Numbered from the stretch's first letter, positions 42,245-52,318 are shown. The stretch: 64,000 nt of DNA from Nevskia sp. (GCA_023229645.1 JALNYU010000017.1:15399-79398), one strand, 5' to 3'. The notes: generated from the letters alone by a model not told the origin. Numbers and translations are program-made.

Positions 42245-45037
42245 ATGAACTCTGCGCCACAGCGTAAAACTGCGTTCCCGATCGGCTGGGTGCTGGCATT
42301 CGCCGTGCTCGCGGTATACCTGCTCAGCAGCCTGAAAGCCGCGTGGATCGGTGCGGTGATCGGTTATCTGATCGGGCGTTTGCGGGAACTCGAACAGCAG
42401 GTTGCCGAATTGCAGGCGCAAAGCGCGGCTGCTGCGCAGCCGACGCCGTCCGTAGTCCGTTTGCCCCCGTCCCCAACCCCGACCACAACTCCGCCGACAA
42501 CGGCGACTAAGACCGCGCCGATGACCGCAGCGCCGACCGTCGCGGCGTCCGTGGTTGTTTCGGCGCCAGCGGTCGCTGATCGCCCATACGCCGAGCCAAT
42601 TGCGGCGACGCGCGCGCTGGGCGCCGGCAAGGCGTCTGAGACGGCTGCGCCATCGCCGTGGGCAAATACCGCTCGGTGGCAATCGTCCGAGGCTTCGGAG
42701 TCGGCCCGGTGGGGACAGTTTGAAGCGTGGCTGAAACGCGGCAATCCGCTGGCGCGGCTGGGCGTGATCATCACCTTTTTCGGTGCGGTGTTTTTGATCA
42801 AATACGCGGCGCAGGAAGGCTATTTGCCGATTGCTTGGCGTCTGGGCGCGCTTGCTATCGGCGCGCTGGCGATGGTCGGCACCGGTTTGCGTTTGCGGTA
42901 CAAGGCCAGCGTTTACGCGCTGACGCTGCAGGGCGGCGGTTTGGCCGTGCTCTATCTCGTCGTCCTCGCAGCGCATCGCCTATATCAGTTGTTGCCGAAT
43001 GGCTGGGCGTTGCCGCTGCTGATTGCGGTCGCCGCGGCTTCAGCTTTGCTCTCAGTGCGGCAGAACGCGCTGGCGTTGGCCGTGATCGGGTTTTCCGGCG
43101 GCTTTGCAGCGCCGCTGTTGATCGGCGGCGGCGGCAGCCACATCGCGTTATTTACCTACTACACCGTGCTAAACCTCGGCGTATTCGCAATCGCCGCGTA
43201 TCGCCGTTGGACGGTACTGAACCTGCTCGGTTTCGTGTTCACGTTCATCATCACCGCGCTGTGGCGTTACATCGTTTACACGCCGGAATTGTTCGCGAGC
43301 ACCGAATTTTTTCTGCTGCTGTTCTTCGTGCTGTATGTCGCGGTCACGGTGTTGAGCGCGGACGATGCCAGCGATGATCGAGACTATGTGGTCTCTGGAA
43401 CGCTGACCTTCGGTCTGCCGGCGGTTGTGTTATCGCTGCAGGCGACGATCATCCGCGACTACGAATACGGCCTGGCCTGGAGCGCGTTTGGCTTCGGTCT
43501 GTTCTATCTGCTGCTGGCAGCGCTACTGCGTGGCATCAACCGCGCGCGTTGGGCGCTGTTGGTGCAGGCGTTTATCGCAATCGGTGTGGTCGCGCTTAGC
43601 ATCGCCGTGCCCTTGCGTTACGACCCGCACGCAACGGCCGCCGTTTGGGCCTTGGAAGGCGCCGGTGCAGTCTGGTTGGGGATGCGGCAGGATTCTCGCC
43701 GCGCGCGGTTTTTCGGCGTGCTGATTCAGTTCCTGGCCGGCATTTCGCTGATGCAGGGCGTGCGCGACCACGCCGATGGCGCAGCATGGCTCGCCAACCC
43801 AGTGCCGGGCGCCGTGTTGCTGGCAATCGCCGGCGCGATTAGCGGTCTCTGGTTTCATCGTGGCCGTGAACGCTTGGAAGACTATGAAAGCACCGCCGCG
43901 CCTGCTGCGCTGCTCTGGGCAACCGGTTGGGCGGTCTATGCTGGTTTGGCGCAGATCCATCATCTACAGCTCGCAGCGCCGATTGGTGCTGAGCTGATTT
44001 ACGGCAGTGCCCTAGCCGCCGCACTCTACCTATTCGGCCAACGCGCGGCATGGGCTTGGCCGCGGCAACTGGCATTGGCGGTGTTGCTGCTGTTTGCGTG
44101 GTTTGCTGCGCCGTCTGCGATCAGGCTACATCCGTTCGCAGCCGGCGGCGTTTATGGCTGGCCGGTGTTGTTTGCCGTCGGTTATGGCTTGCTTTGGCAA
44201 CGGGACCGCGACAGCGCAGTGCGGGTTGATGCAGCAACACCGCCGCTGCATCTGGGCGCCTTTTTCGCGCTTTGCGGGCTTCTGACCGGCGAAGCGCATT
44301 GGCAGCTGCGTGCCGGCTGGGCTGGCGATTGGCCGCTGCTGGCACCGTTGGTGCTGCCGATGCTATGGCTATTCGCGGCGGCGCGCGGGCTGCCACGTTG
44401 GCCGGTCGGCGCGTATCCAGACATTTATCGACGCTGGGGCGGGGCGTTGCTCGCGGTTTGGCTGCTATTGCTGATCGTGATTCTGAGTTTGGTCGATGCC
44501 GGCAACGCCGCACCGCTGGCGACGCTGGCGCTACTGAATCCGCTGGATCTTGCGATTCTCGCTGCGTTCGGCGTGATTACGCTTTGGTGGCGCGGGCTAG
44601 ACGACGACAGCCAGCAATCGCTGTCGCCTGAACGACGTTGGGCGCTGCCGCTGGCGCTGGCCGGCATCGTCTTCTTATGGCTGAACAGCGCGCTGCTGCG
44701 TGGCCTGCACTATGGCATCGGCACACCGTTATCGTTGGATGGCATTCGCCATTCGGCACTGCTTCAGGCGGCGTTCTCGATTTTCTGGGGCGTACTTGGT
44801 TTCGCGACGATGGTGCTCGCCGCGCGTCGTGCCTGGCGGCCGGCCTGGCTGGCGGGCGCTGCGCTGATGGTGGTCGTGGCGTTAAAGCTGTTTCTGGTCG
44901 ACACCGCCGGGACCGGTACTTTGTCGCGCATCGCAGCGTTTTTGACCGTCGGCGTGCTGATGCTGATAACGGGTTATCTCGCGCCATTGCCGCCGCCGCG
45001 TAATGGCGACGACGATGAACCCCCGATCAGCGCGTAA
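42245..45037 (+). CDS. DUF2339 large multi-pass membrane protein
   Basis: A 930-residue protein. After an N-terminal membrane segment and coiled coil (RELEQQVAELQAQ) and a Pro/Thr/Ala-rich linker, the GNPLARLGVIITFFGAVFLIKY motif (written in part) typical of DUF2339 opens a body of more than twenty membrane segments. Inner-membrane; function unknown. The 3' end overlaps an upstream in-frame extension of the next gene but not its likely start. Confidence 0.85.
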   Translation: MNSAPQRKTAFPIGWVLAFAVLAVYLLSSLKAAWIGAVIGYLIGRLRELEQQVAELQAQSAAAAQPTPSVVRLPPSPTPTTTPPTTATKTAPMTAAPTVAASVVVSAPAVADRPYAEPIAATRALGAGKASETAAPSPWANTARWQSSEASESARWGQFEAWLKRGNPLARLGVIITFFGAVFLIKYAAQEGYLPIAWRLGALAIGALAMVGTGLRLRYKASVYALTLQGGGLAVLYLVVLAAHRLYQLLPNGWALPLLIAVAAASALLSVRQNALALAVIGFSGGFAAPLLIGGGGSHIALFTYYTVLNLGVFAIAAYRRWTVLNLLGFVFTFIITALWRYIVYTPELFASTEFFLLLFFVLYVAVTVLSADDASDDRDYVVSGTLTFGLPAVVLSLQATIIRDYEYGLAWSAFGFGLFYLLLAALLRGINRARWALLVQAFIAIGVVALSIAVPLRYDPHATAAVWALEGAGAVWLGMRQDSRRARFFGVLIQFLAGISLMQGVRDHADGAAWLANPVPGAVLLAIAGAISGLWFHRGRERLEDYESTAAPAALLWATGWAVYAGLAQIHHLQLAAPIGAELIYGSALAAALYLFGQRAAWAWPRQLALAVLLLFAWFAAPSAIRLHPFAAGGVYGWPVLFAVGYGLLWQRDRDSAVRVDAATPPLHLGAFFALCGLLTGEAHWQLRAGWAGDWPLLAPLVLPMLWLFAAARGLPRWPVGAYPDIYRRWGGALLAVWLLLLIVILSLVDAGNAAPLATLALLNPLDLAILAAFGVITLWWRGLDDDSQQSLSPERRWALPLALAGIVFLWLNSALLRGLHYGIGTPLSLDGIRHSALLQAAFSIFWGVLGFATMVLAARRAWRPAWLAGAALMVVVALKLFLVDTAGTGTLSRIAAFLTVGVLMLITGYLAPLPPPRNGDDDEPPISA

Positions 45038-45059
45038 TCACGATCTGTGGAGCGGCTTT

Positions 45060-45455
45060 ATGTTTATCCCAGAAGGTTTCAACACCATCACGCCGTACTT
45101 TTTCGTGCGCGATGCCGCGCGTTTCGTCGATTTTCTGAGCGCGGCGTTCGGTGGCGTTGAAATACATCGCAGCCTGCGGCCAGACGGCGCCATTGCCAAC
45201 GCCCAGATTCGCATCGGTGGTTCCACGGTCATGGTCAGCGAGGCCAGCGCGCGCTATCCAGCGATGCCGGGCTCGTATTATTTGTACGTTGCCAACGCGG
45301 ACGCCGCGATGGCGCAGGCTTTGGCGGCTGGTGCCCGCTTGGAGATGGCGGTTGCCGATATGCCGTATGACGACCGCCAGGGCGGGGTGGTGGACCCGTT
45401 CGGCAACATCTGGTGGCTGTCGCAGCGGCTGGTCGATGCGCCCTATTCGGCGTAA
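45060..45455 (+). CDS. VOC/glyoxalase-fold protein (PhnB-like)
   Basis: A 131-residue protein with the PhnB-like VOC pattern: GFNTITPYFFVRDAARFVDF, AAFGGVEIHR, IGGSTVMVSEA and DDRQGGVVDPFGNIWWLS. GGAG lies about eight bases before the ATG at 45060. VOC members include dioxygenases, isomerases and antibiotic-binding proteins; the substrate cannot be told from sequence. Confidence 0.8.
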   Translation: MFIPEGFNTITPYFFVRDAARFVDFLSAAFGGVEIHRSLRPDGAIANAQIRIGGSTVMVSEASARYPAMPGSYYLYVANADAAMAQALAAGARLEMAVADMPYDDRQGGVVDPFGNIWWLSQRLVDAPYSA

Positions 45456-45543
45456 TTCGCCCGTTAAATCCGCCACGGTGCGAGGCAGCGGCATAAACTA
45501 ACGGCCCTGCATCGCTTTCAAAACCCCGGACGAACTCCCCAGA

Positions 45544-46290
45544 ATGGCTGAAACTTATATCGGCGGCTTCCACGCCGTCATCGCGGCAATCGAAGACGGC
45601 ACGCCGAAGCCGCGCGAAATTTTGCTCGCCGAAACCCGCAAAGACTCGCGTGCCGAGCGTCTGTTGGAACTCGCTGCAAAGCGCAAAATCACCGTCCGCA
45701 AGGTTTCTCGCGACACGCTGGACCTGCGCGCACCGGGGCTGCGGCATCAGGGCGTGCTGGCTGAAATCGAGGCGGCCGATCTCGGCGGCGAAGAAATACT
45801 CGATCTCCAGGCGACGCCGGACCGCATGCTGCTGGTGCTGGACGGCGTGCAAGATCCGCATAACCTCGGCGCCTGCTTGCGCACTTCGGAAGCCGTGGGC
45901 GTGAACGCGGTCATCATTCCGCGCGATCGTGCCGTCGGCGTTACGCCCGCTGTGCGGTCGGCGGCGGCCGGTTCGGCTGAGCGTGTGCCGGTGGTCGCGG
46001 TGACAAATCTAGTGCGCAAGCTGGAGCAGTTGAAGCAGCTCGGCTATTGGACGGTTGGGCTAGACGCCGAAGGCGGCGAGTCGCTGTACGACGTCGATTT
46101 AACCGGGCCGCTGGTGTTGGTCATGGGTGGCGAGGCCGAAGGCCTGCGCCGACTGACGCGCGAAACCTGCGATCGCATCGTCAAAATTCCGATGGCCAGC
46201 GAGCGCATCGAAAGCCTGAACGTCTCCGTAGCCGCCGCCGTTTGTTTGTATGAGGCGTTCCGGCAGCGCAACGGTAAGCGGAAAAAATAA
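45544..46290 (+). CDS. rlmB: 23S rRNA (guanosine-2251-2'-O)-methyltransferase
   Basis: SPOUT enzyme that methylates G2251 of 23S rRNA. The 248-residue protein has the N-terminal substrate-binding domain (YIGGFHAVIAAIEDG) and the SpoU motifs LDGVQDPHNLGACLRTSEA, VMGGEAEGLRRLT and IPMASERIESLNVSVAAAV. Located between rnr and rpsF as in Escherichia. TAATG overlap with the following gene. Confidence 0.95.
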   Translation: MAETYIGGFHAVIAAIEDGTPKPREILLAETRKDSRAERLLELAAKRKITVRKVSRDTLDLRAPGLRHQGVLAEIEAADLGGEEILDLQATPDRMLLVLDGVQDPHNLGACLRTSEAVGVNAVIIPRDRAVGVTPAVRSAAAGSAERVPVVAVTNLVRKLEQLKQLGYWTVGLDAEGGESLYDVDLTGPLVLVMGGEAEGLRRLTRETCDRIVKIPMASERIESLNVSVAAAVCLYEAFRQRNGKRKK

Positions 46291-47237
46291 TGCGGCGCGC
46301 GGTTTTCCTGCTCGCGACGCTGCTGCTGACGCTGGCGGCGATTTATCTGCTGATTCAGCAGACGCCGCAGGAACCGGTGAGCACCCCGGTGCCGGCAGAC
46401 GAGCCGCCGCCAATTGTTGCCCCACCAGTACCGGCGCCACCGCCGCCAGTGCCGGTCGCACCGCGACAAACAGTACAAAAAGCGGTGGTTTCGGGGATTC
46501 CGCTGCGCATCGTTCGTCGCGCCGCAATCACGGTGCCGACCGGTGCGTTGGTCGCCACCTATGCCCGGCTGGAGCAGGAAGCGCGTTCCGGCAATTCGGT
46601 TTCGCAGTACCAGCTCGGCTTGGTGCTGTACGAATGCCGCGATGTGCCGGCCGACAAAGCGGCGCTCGATGCCGAAGTGGAGTCGATCTATCAAACTCGC
46701 CGGCATCGCGGCTGGGATGTGCAATCGCCGGCCGATGAAGTGCGCGCGTTGCGCCATCGTTACGGTAATTGCGAAGGCATACCGGCCGCTGCACGCGGCC
46801 AGTTTCGCGATGAACTAAAGGCGGCAGCCGACGCTGGTGTAATCGAGGCGTTGATCAATCTGCCGTTAAAGTTGCCGGAAGCCGAGTATTGCCAGTATTT
46901 ATCCGAATGCACGCCGGAACAGCGGGATGCCCAGGCGGCGCTGCAGAAAGAGGCGATCGATTACGTCGACCGAGCGCGTGACGCCGGTTCGGTCGCCGCG
47001 TTGTGGACCATCGGCGGCTGGTACGTGCAGGGCGAGGTCTTGCCGCAAAACGATATCGAGGCCTACGCCCATTTCCGAGCTTTGGATCAAATCAACGCTG
47101 CTGCCGGCTTGCCGCAACGCTTCGGGCAGATGCTCGGCGGTTTGAAGCGACGCTTGCGGCCGATTGACTTGGAACAGGCCGAGACTCGGGCCAAAGCCTT
47201 GTTATCGAATCCAAACTGCTGCGTTATCACGCCGTAG
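46290..47237 (+). CDS. Hypothetical protein with N-terminal membrane anchor
   Basis: A 315-residue protein with a signal-anchor (about 3-22), a Pro-rich linker (about 27-55) and a helical, Sel1/TPR-like periplasmic body (LEQEARSGNSVSQYQLGLVLY; AGSVAALWTIGGWYVQGEVL) with five cysteines. I do not recognise a named family. Its start overlaps the rlmB stop, so it is co-translated with it. A role in protein-protein contacts outside the cytoplasm is the most that can be said. Confidence 0.65.
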   Translation: MRRAVFLLATLLLTLAAIYLLIQQTPQEPVSTPVPADEPPPIVAPPVPAPPPPVPVAPRQTVQKAVVSGIPLRIVRRAAITVPTGALVATYARLEQEARSGNSVSQYQLGLVLYECRDVPADKAALDAEVESIYQTRRHRGWDVQSPADEVRALRHRYGNCEGIPAAARGQFRDELKAAADAGVIEALINLPLKLPEAEYCQYLSECTPEQRDAQAALQKEAIDYVDRARDAGSVAALWTIGGWYVQGEVLPQNDIEAYAHFRALDQINAAAGLPQRFGQMLGGLKRRLRPIDLEQAETRAKALLSNPNCCVITP

Positions 47238-47405
47238 CGTCATAACCGGCTAACGGCCGGCGATTGCAGGATCCGCGCCACTCCCTTACACTGCGCGCCC
47301 TTTCCGGCCAATCTCGGCGGAAAACTCTTGTCCCACCGCATGACGCCGCGGGGGACTGTCCAGGCAGCTGGCATCGAGCCGGCGCCACATCCACAAGGAG
47401 ACAAC

Positions 47406-47825
47406 ATGCGTCATTATGAAATCGTGGTCATGGTTCACCCTGACCAGAGCGATCAGGTTCCGGCCATGATCGAGCGTTACAAGAATATGGTCGAATCCGA
47501 CGGCGGCAAAGTCCACCGTATGGAAGACTGGGGCCGTCGTCAGCTGGCCTACGCCGTTGCCAAACTGCACAAAGCACACTACGTGCTGATGAACGTGGAA
47601 TGCAGCGACGCCGTGCTGAAAGAACTCGAATCCGCGTTCCGCTTCAACGACGCTGTGATCCGCAAGCTGGTTATGCGTACCGACAAGGCAGAAACTGAGC
47701 AGTCGCCGCTGTTCAAGGCGCCGGAAGAAGACAAGAAGCCGGAATACAAGCGTAATGCCGAGAGCGAAGCCGAAGCCGGCGCCGCTGAGTCCGAAGCCGC
47801 TGAAACTGAATCCGGAGAGGCCTAA
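47406..47825 (+). CDS. rpsF: 30S ribosomal protein bS6
   Basis: 139 residues: MRHYEIVVMVHPDQSDQVP start, DWGRRQLAYAVAKLHKAHYV and a long Glu/Ala-rich acidic tail as in other proteobacterial S6 proteins with C-terminal extensions. AGGAG lies before the ATG at 47406. First gene of the rpsF-rpsR-rplI operon. Confidence 0.96.
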   Translation: MRHYEIVVMVHPDQSDQVPAMIERYKNMVESDGGKVHRMEDWGRRQLAYAVAKLHKAHYVLMNVECSDAVLKELESAFRFNDAVIRKLVMRTDKAETEQSPLFKAPEEDKKPEYKRNAESEAEAGAAESEAAETESGEA

Positions 47826-47828
47826 GCC

Positions 47829-48056
47829 ATGTCGCGTTTTTTCCGTAAGAAGAAGTCCTGCAAATTCACCGCTGAAGGCACCGTCAAGATCGATTACAAA
47901 GATCTGGCAACGCTGAAGCAATACGTTTCCGAAAACGGCAAGATCGTGCCGAGCCGCATCACCGGTACCAAGGCGCGTTACCAGCGCCAGCTCGGTTCGG
48001 CGATTAAGAACGCGCGCTATTTGGCGCTGCTGCCGTACACCGACTCGCACGAGTAA
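47829..48056 (+). CDS. rpsR: 30S ribosomal protein bS18
   Basis: 75 residues with KKKSCKFTAEGTVKIDYKDL, then LKQYVSENGKIVPSRITGT and RYQRQLGSAIKNARYLALLP. Three bases downstream of rpsF; there is no priB between them. Confidence 0.97.
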   Translation: MSRFFRKKKSCKFTAEGTVKIDYKDLATLKQYVSENGKIVPSRITGTKARYQRQLGSAIKNARYLALLPYTDSHE

Positions 48057-48067
48057 GGAGATAAACG

Positions 48068-48520
48068 ATGGAACTGATCCTACTCGAAAAAGTAACGAAC
48101 CTCGGCGATCTCGGCGACGTCGTTAACGTCAAGCCCGGTTATGGCCGTAACTTCCTGCTGCCGCAGGGCAAGGCGCTCACTGCCACCACCGGCAACAAAG
48201 AAGTCTTCGAAACGCGCAAAGCCGAGTTGATGAAGAAGTATGCCGACTCGCTGAACGCCGCGAAAATGCGCGCCGAAAAGCTGGCCGGCAAGCACGTGAC
48301 GATCAAAGCACTGACCGCCGAAGAAGGCCGCTTGTACGGCTCGGTTGGTCCGGCCGATGTCGCCCGCGCAGCGGAAGCCGCAGGTCTGGGTCTGGAGAAG
48401 AGCGAAATCGATATGCCGGAAGGCCCGATTCGCGTCGTCGGTACCTATACCGTTGCGGTTCGTCTGCACTCGGAAGTGGAAAGCTCGTTGATCGTCGTCG
48501 TCGAGCAAGAAAAAGCTTGA
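48068..48520 (+). CDS. rplI: 50S ribosomal protein bL9
   Basis: 150 residues with the L9 signature GDVVNVKPGYGRNFLLPQGKA, a long connecting helix and the C-terminal domain (EEGRLYGSVGPADVARA). AAGGAG precedes the ATG. Last gene of the ribosomal operon, followed by a terminator. Confidence 0.97.
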   Translation: MELILLEKVTNLGDLGDVVNVKPGYGRNFLLPQGKALTATTGNKEVFETRKAELMKKYADSLNAAKMRAEKLAGKHVTIKALTAEEGRLYGSVGPADVARAAEAAGLGLEKSEIDMPEGPIRVVGTYTVAVRLHSEVESSLIVVVEQEKA

Positions 48521-48542
48521 TTCGCGGTTTTTAGCGATGCCG

Positions 48543-48572
48543 TCGGCCCGCCCAGTGCGGGCCGATTTGTTT
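48543..48572 (+). terminator. Terminator of rpsF-rpsR-rplI
   Basis: TCGGCCCGC (48543-48551) pairs with GCGGGCCGA (48557-48565) around CCAGT, followed by TTTGTTT. Confidence 0.85.
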
Positions 48573-48725
48573 CTGTTCACCGTCGTCACATCGCATTTTT
48601 TGCGCCTAGGCGAGAAAATAGCGCCGCAGCGCGCCGCGCCGTGGTCGGTCAGCGTAAGCTGCGAGCAGTTGTTCCCCCGTGTCTTGGACCGCCAACAGAA
48701 TTTCTCGGCGCGAGCATAACCAACC

Positions 48726-50117
48726 ATGCCGACCTATCTGCCCAATCCGCCGACGCCGAGCGCGACCAAGCTCGCCGCCAGCCCCAAGCATCCACCGCAT
48801 TCGATTGAGGCGGAGCAGTCGGTGCTGGGCGGCTTGTTGCTGAATAATCGTGCCTGGTACGAATTGATCGATCAGGTTACCGAAGAAGACTTCTACACCC
48901 ACGATCACCGCGTCATTTTTCACGCGATCGGCGATTTGCTGAACGCCGGCCGGCCTTGTGATTTCGTCACGCTGTCGGAACATCTGCGGCATCAGGACAA
49001 ACTCGACGAAGCCGGCGGCATCAGCTACCTCGGCACTTTGGCGGCGGATACGCCAAGCGCAGCAAACATTCGCGCCTACGCTGAAATTGTTCGCGAACGC
49101 GCGGTACTGCGCAGCTTGATCGCGACCGGGCAAGACATCGCCGAACTCGGCTATCAGCCAGACGGCCGCGAGCCCGGCACTTTGATCGATATTGCCGAGC
49201 AGCAGGTATTCCGCATCCGCGCCCGCGGCGACCGCGGCCAGAAGCAGGCGAAAGATATGCCGATGCTGATGGACGCGATTGAGGAACGCCTAGAGCGGCT
49301 AAAAAATAATCCGGACAGCTTCGCGGGCGTGCCAACCGGCTTCACCGAACTGGACAAAATGACCCAGGGCATGCACGAAGGCGATTTGATCATCGTCGGC
49401 GGCCGCCCCGGCATGGGTAAAACCAGCTTTGCGATGAACATCGCCGAGCACGTGGCAATCGAACGCAAGCTGCCAACGGCGGTGTTTTCGATGGAAATGT
49501 CGGCGGAGCAATTGGCGCTGCGCGTATTGTCATCATTCGGCCGGATCGACCAGCAACGCCTGCGCAGCGGCGATATGGAAGATCACGACTGGAGTCGGCT
49601 GGTTTCGGCCAGCGGCTTGTTGCGCGAGGCGCCGCTGTATATCGACGAAACCGGCTCGCTGTCGCCGCAGGAATTGGCCGGCCGGGCGCGGCGCATGGCG
49701 GCGAAACAGCGCTTGTCGCTGATCGTGGTCGATTACATCCAGCTGATGCAGGTGCCGAATAACCGTGAAAACCGTACCAACGAAATCTCGGAAATTTCGC
49801 GTTCGTTGAAGGCCTTGGCGAAGGAGCTGAAGGTGCCGATCATCGCGCTGTCGCAGTTATCGCGTAGCCTTGAAGCGCGGCAAGATAAGCGCCCGATCAT
49901 GTCCGATCTGCGTGAATCGGGCTCGATCGAGCAGGACGCCGACGTGGTGCTCTTCGTCTACCGCGATGACTACCACAACAAGGAATCGCCGAACCAGGGC
50001 ACGGCCGAAATCATCATCGCCAAACAACGTTCCGGCCCGACCGGAAAAGTCAGAACCGCGTTCCTCGGCAAGTACACGCGCTTCGACAATTTGGCGCCGG
50101 AGTACGTTTACAGCTGA
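48726..50117 (+). CDS. dnaB: Replicative DNA helicase DnaB
   Basis: Hexameric helicase of the replication fork. The 463-residue protein has the N-terminal collar (HSIEAEQSVLGGLLLNN), Walker A GGRPGMGKTSFAMNIA (around 225-240), SMEMSAEQLALR, the Walker B region LIVVDYIQLM and the DNA-binding loop SDLRESGSIEQDADVVLFVYR. No intein is present. alr follows 43 bases downstream. Confidence 0.97.
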   Translation: MPTYLPNPPTPSATKLAASPKHPPHSIEAEQSVLGGLLLNNRAWYELIDQVTEEDFYTHDHRVIFHAIGDLLNAGRPCDFVTLSEHLRHQDKLDEAGGISYLGTLAADTPSAANIRAYAEIVRERAVLRSLIATGQDIAELGYQPDGREPGTLIDIAEQQVFRIRARGDRGQKQAKDMPMLMDAIEERLERLKNNPDSFAGVPTGFTELDKMTQGMHEGDLIIVGGRPGMGKTSFAMNIAEHVAIERKLPTAVFSMEMSAEQLALRVLSSFGRIDQQRLRSGDMEDHDWSRLVSASGLLREAPLYIDETGSLSPQELAGRARRMAAKQRLSLIVVDYIQLMQVPNNRENRTNEISEISRSLKALAKELKVPIIALSQLSRSLEARQDKRPIMSDLRESGSIEQDADVVLFVYRDDYHNKESPNQGTAEIIIAKQRSGPTGKVRTAFLGKYTRFDNLAPEYVYS

Positions 50118-50160
50118 TGATGGCCGGCACTTCCGATTTCTCACGCCGCGGTCGTTTGCG

Positions 50161-51252
50161 ATGACGCCGCTGTATGTTCCGCGCGTCGTCGCCTACGTCG
50201 ATCACGCCGCGATCCGCGCCAATCTTGCGCGGGTACGGGCGTTTGCGCCGCGGGCGAAAGTGATGGCGGCGATCAAGGCCGACGCCTACGGTCACGGCGC
50301 GGTGCCGATCGCACGGACTTTGGTCGACGCCGGGGTGGATGCGCTCGCCGTCGCCTGTTTCGAAGAAGCGTTGACGCTGCGCGAGGCGCATGTGCAAGCG
50401 CCGCTAGTTTTGCTCGAAGGCGTACTTTCGCCCGCCGAAGCCGAACTCGCCGCGAGTGAGCGGCTGCAAGTTGTCGTGCATTCCGAATGGCAGTTGGCGT
50501 TGTTAGAAGGTTTGCCGGCCGGAACGCCGCTGTCGCTATGGTTCAAGATTGATAGCGGTATGCACCGGCTTGGCTTCGCGCCAGAGCGTGCTTCGGCATT
50601 GCACGCGCTGGTGCAGGCACATCCAGGCTGGCAGCTACAAGGCTGGATGACGCATTTGGCCTGCGCCGACGACCCCGAACATCCGCTGACCGGTCAGCAG
50701 ATCCGCTGTTTCGAGCAGGCAACGGCCGGTCTGCCAGGCGCGCGTTCGATCGCCAATTCCGCCGGGCTAATCGCCTGGCCGCAGGCGCGCGCTGATTGGG
50801 TGCGGCCCGGCTTGATGCTTTATGGCGCAAGCCCGTTGCCGAATAAAACCGGCGCCGAACTCGGGCTGCGGCCAGCGATGCGACTCGAAAGCCGGCTGAT
50901 CAAAATTCAGGATGTCGAAGCCGGCGAGACTATTGGCTACGGCGGCACCTACCGCTGTGCTGAGCGCATGCGCGTCGGCGTGGTAGCGGTGGGTTACGCC
51001 GACGGCGTACACCGCGTCTTGCCAACCGGCGCGCCGGTGCTGATCCGCGGCACACGGGTTCCGATCATTGGCCGCGTTTCGATGGATATGATCACCGTCG
51101 ATTTACGAACGCTGCCGCAAGCCCAAATCGGCGATACCGTGCTGCTTTGGGGCACAGGCTTGCCTGCGGAAGAGGTGGCGTCTTGGGCCGGGACGCTGGC
51201 TTACGAGCTATTTTGCGGTTTGACTAACCGCGTACATTTCGTCCATCGTTAA
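50161..51252 (+). CDS. alr: Alanine racemase
   Basis: Pyridoxal-phosphate enzyme making D-alanine for peptidoglycan. The 363-residue protein has the cofactor Lys39 in MAAIKADAYGHGA, KIDSGMHRLGF, the second catalytic Tyr region VGYADGVHR and the C-terminal beta domain (VSMDMITVDL). ATG at 50161 gives the standard N-terminus. The dnaB-alr order is typical. Confidence 0.95.
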   Translation: MTPLYVPRVVAYVDHAAIRANLARVRAFAPRAKVMAAIKADAYGHGAVPIARTLVDAGVDALAVACFEEALTLREAHVQAPLVLLEGVLSPAEAELAASERLQVVVHSEWQLALLEGLPAGTPLSLWFKIDSGMHRLGFAPERASALHALVQAHPGWQLQGWMTHLACADDPEHPLTGQQIRCFEQATAGLPGARSIANSAGLIAWPQARADWVRPGLMLYGASPLPNKTGAELGLRPAMRLESRLIKIQDVEAGETIGYGGTYRCAERMRVGVVAVGYADGVHRVLPTGAPVLIRGTRVPIIGRVSMDMITVDLRTLPQAQIGDTVLLWGTGLPAEEVASWAGTLAYELFCGLTNRVHFVHR

Positions 51253-51270
51253 TCACGTTGGCGCGTTTTA

Positions 51271-51308
51271 ATCGCCAAGGCATTGCACGGCTGCGCAGGC
51301 GATTTTTT
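51271..51308 (+). terminator. Terminator of alr
   Basis: ATCGCC (51271-51276) pairs with GGCGAT (51298-51303), followed by six T. Directly after it a perfect 13-pair hairpin (51310-51340, GCTGACGTTGCCG) without a T run stands between the convergent alr and panE genes. Confidence 0.6.
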
Positions 51309-51352
51309 AGCTGACGTTGCCGGAGTTCGGCAACGTCAGCTTCAACTCGGCA

Positions 51353-52318
51353 TCAAGCCGCTGCGGCAGCGCGCTGTGCCTCGCTACGAGCGCTGTTTGT
51401 TCGCGCTTGCCGCGCTTCGTAGGCTTTAAGATGCGTGTAGGCAATTCGCAGCAACGGAGTCGAGATATTCTGCGCCGCACCGCGGGTGATCATATCGCCC
51501 AGCACATGATCGGCTTCCACGCGGCCGCCGCTTTCGAGATCGCGCAACATTGACGCGGTAAAACGCGAGCCGGCTTCGGTCAGCATGTTTTGCGTACCTT
51601 CCAAGACCGCCGGTCGTGGCGGGTGTCCGTAGGCTTTCGCCACTTCGCTGCACTCGTGCAGGAATTGCAGCATTAAAGCCTTGCCTTCCGGAGCGGCGAC
51701 GATATCGCCGACGCTGGCACGCATCAGGCAAGTCATTCCGGCGAGGCTGGCGAGCATCACCCACTTTTCCCACAGCGCTTGCAGGATGTCGGGGCTGGGT
51801 TTGGCGTCGGCATTGATTTCGGTAAATAGGGTTGTCAGCGCCGCGATACGCGCACTATCGCTACCGTCACGTTCGCCGAAACGCAGCACGTGCATCGGGC
51901 TCAGGTGTTCAATCGCGCCGTCTTCCGCCATCGTCACGGCGATCGAGCACAGGCCACCGAGCACGCGGCGGGCGCCGAAACGGGCATCTAAGGCCTCGTA
52001 GTGGCGAAGGCCGTTCAGTAGCGGCAGGATTGCGGTGTACGGGCCGATTGCTGGCGCAATGGCCGTCATCGCCGATTCCAGATCGTAGGCTTTGCAGCTC
52101 AGCACGATCAGATCGAAGGTTTCTTGCAGCGAATTTTCGGTTAGCACGTGTGGCGTTAATCGCGCCGTGCCTTGCGGACTTCGCAGCGCCAAGCCGTGCG
52201 TGCGCAATTGGCTTGCGCGCTTTTTGCGAACGAGGAAACTGACGTCACGGCCGGCTTCTAATAAGCGGCCGCCGAAATAACCACCGGTTGCGCCTGCACC
52301 CAGTACCAAAACTTTCAT
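51353..52318 (-). CDS. panE: 2-dehydropantoate 2-reductase
   Basis: NADPH-dependent reductase giving pantoate for PanC. The 321-residue protein begins VLVLGAGATGGYFGGRLLEAG (GxGxxG), has LVRKKRA for NADPH phosphate, a catalytic Lys in LWEKWVMLASLAGMTCL and the C-terminal PPRPAVLEGTQNML stretch. It is convergent with alr and far from panBCD. ApbA/PanE paralogues exist, so the exact substrate is likely, not proven. Confidence 0.85.
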   Translation of the reverse strand: MKVLVLGAGATGGYFGGRLLEAGRDVSFLVRKKRASQLRTHGLALRSPQGTARLTPHVLTENSLQETFDLIVLSCKAYDLESAMTAIAPAIGPYTAILPLLNGLRHYEALDARFGARRVLGGLCSIAVTMAEDGAIEHLSPMHVLRFGERDGSDSARIAALTTLFTEINADAKPSPDILQALWEKWVMLASLAGMTCLMRASVGDIVAAPEGKALMLQFLHECSEVAKAYGHPPRPAVLEGTQNMLTEAGSRFTASMLRDLESGGRVEADHVLGDMITRGAAQNISTPLLRIAYTHLKAYEARQARTNSARSEAQRAAAAA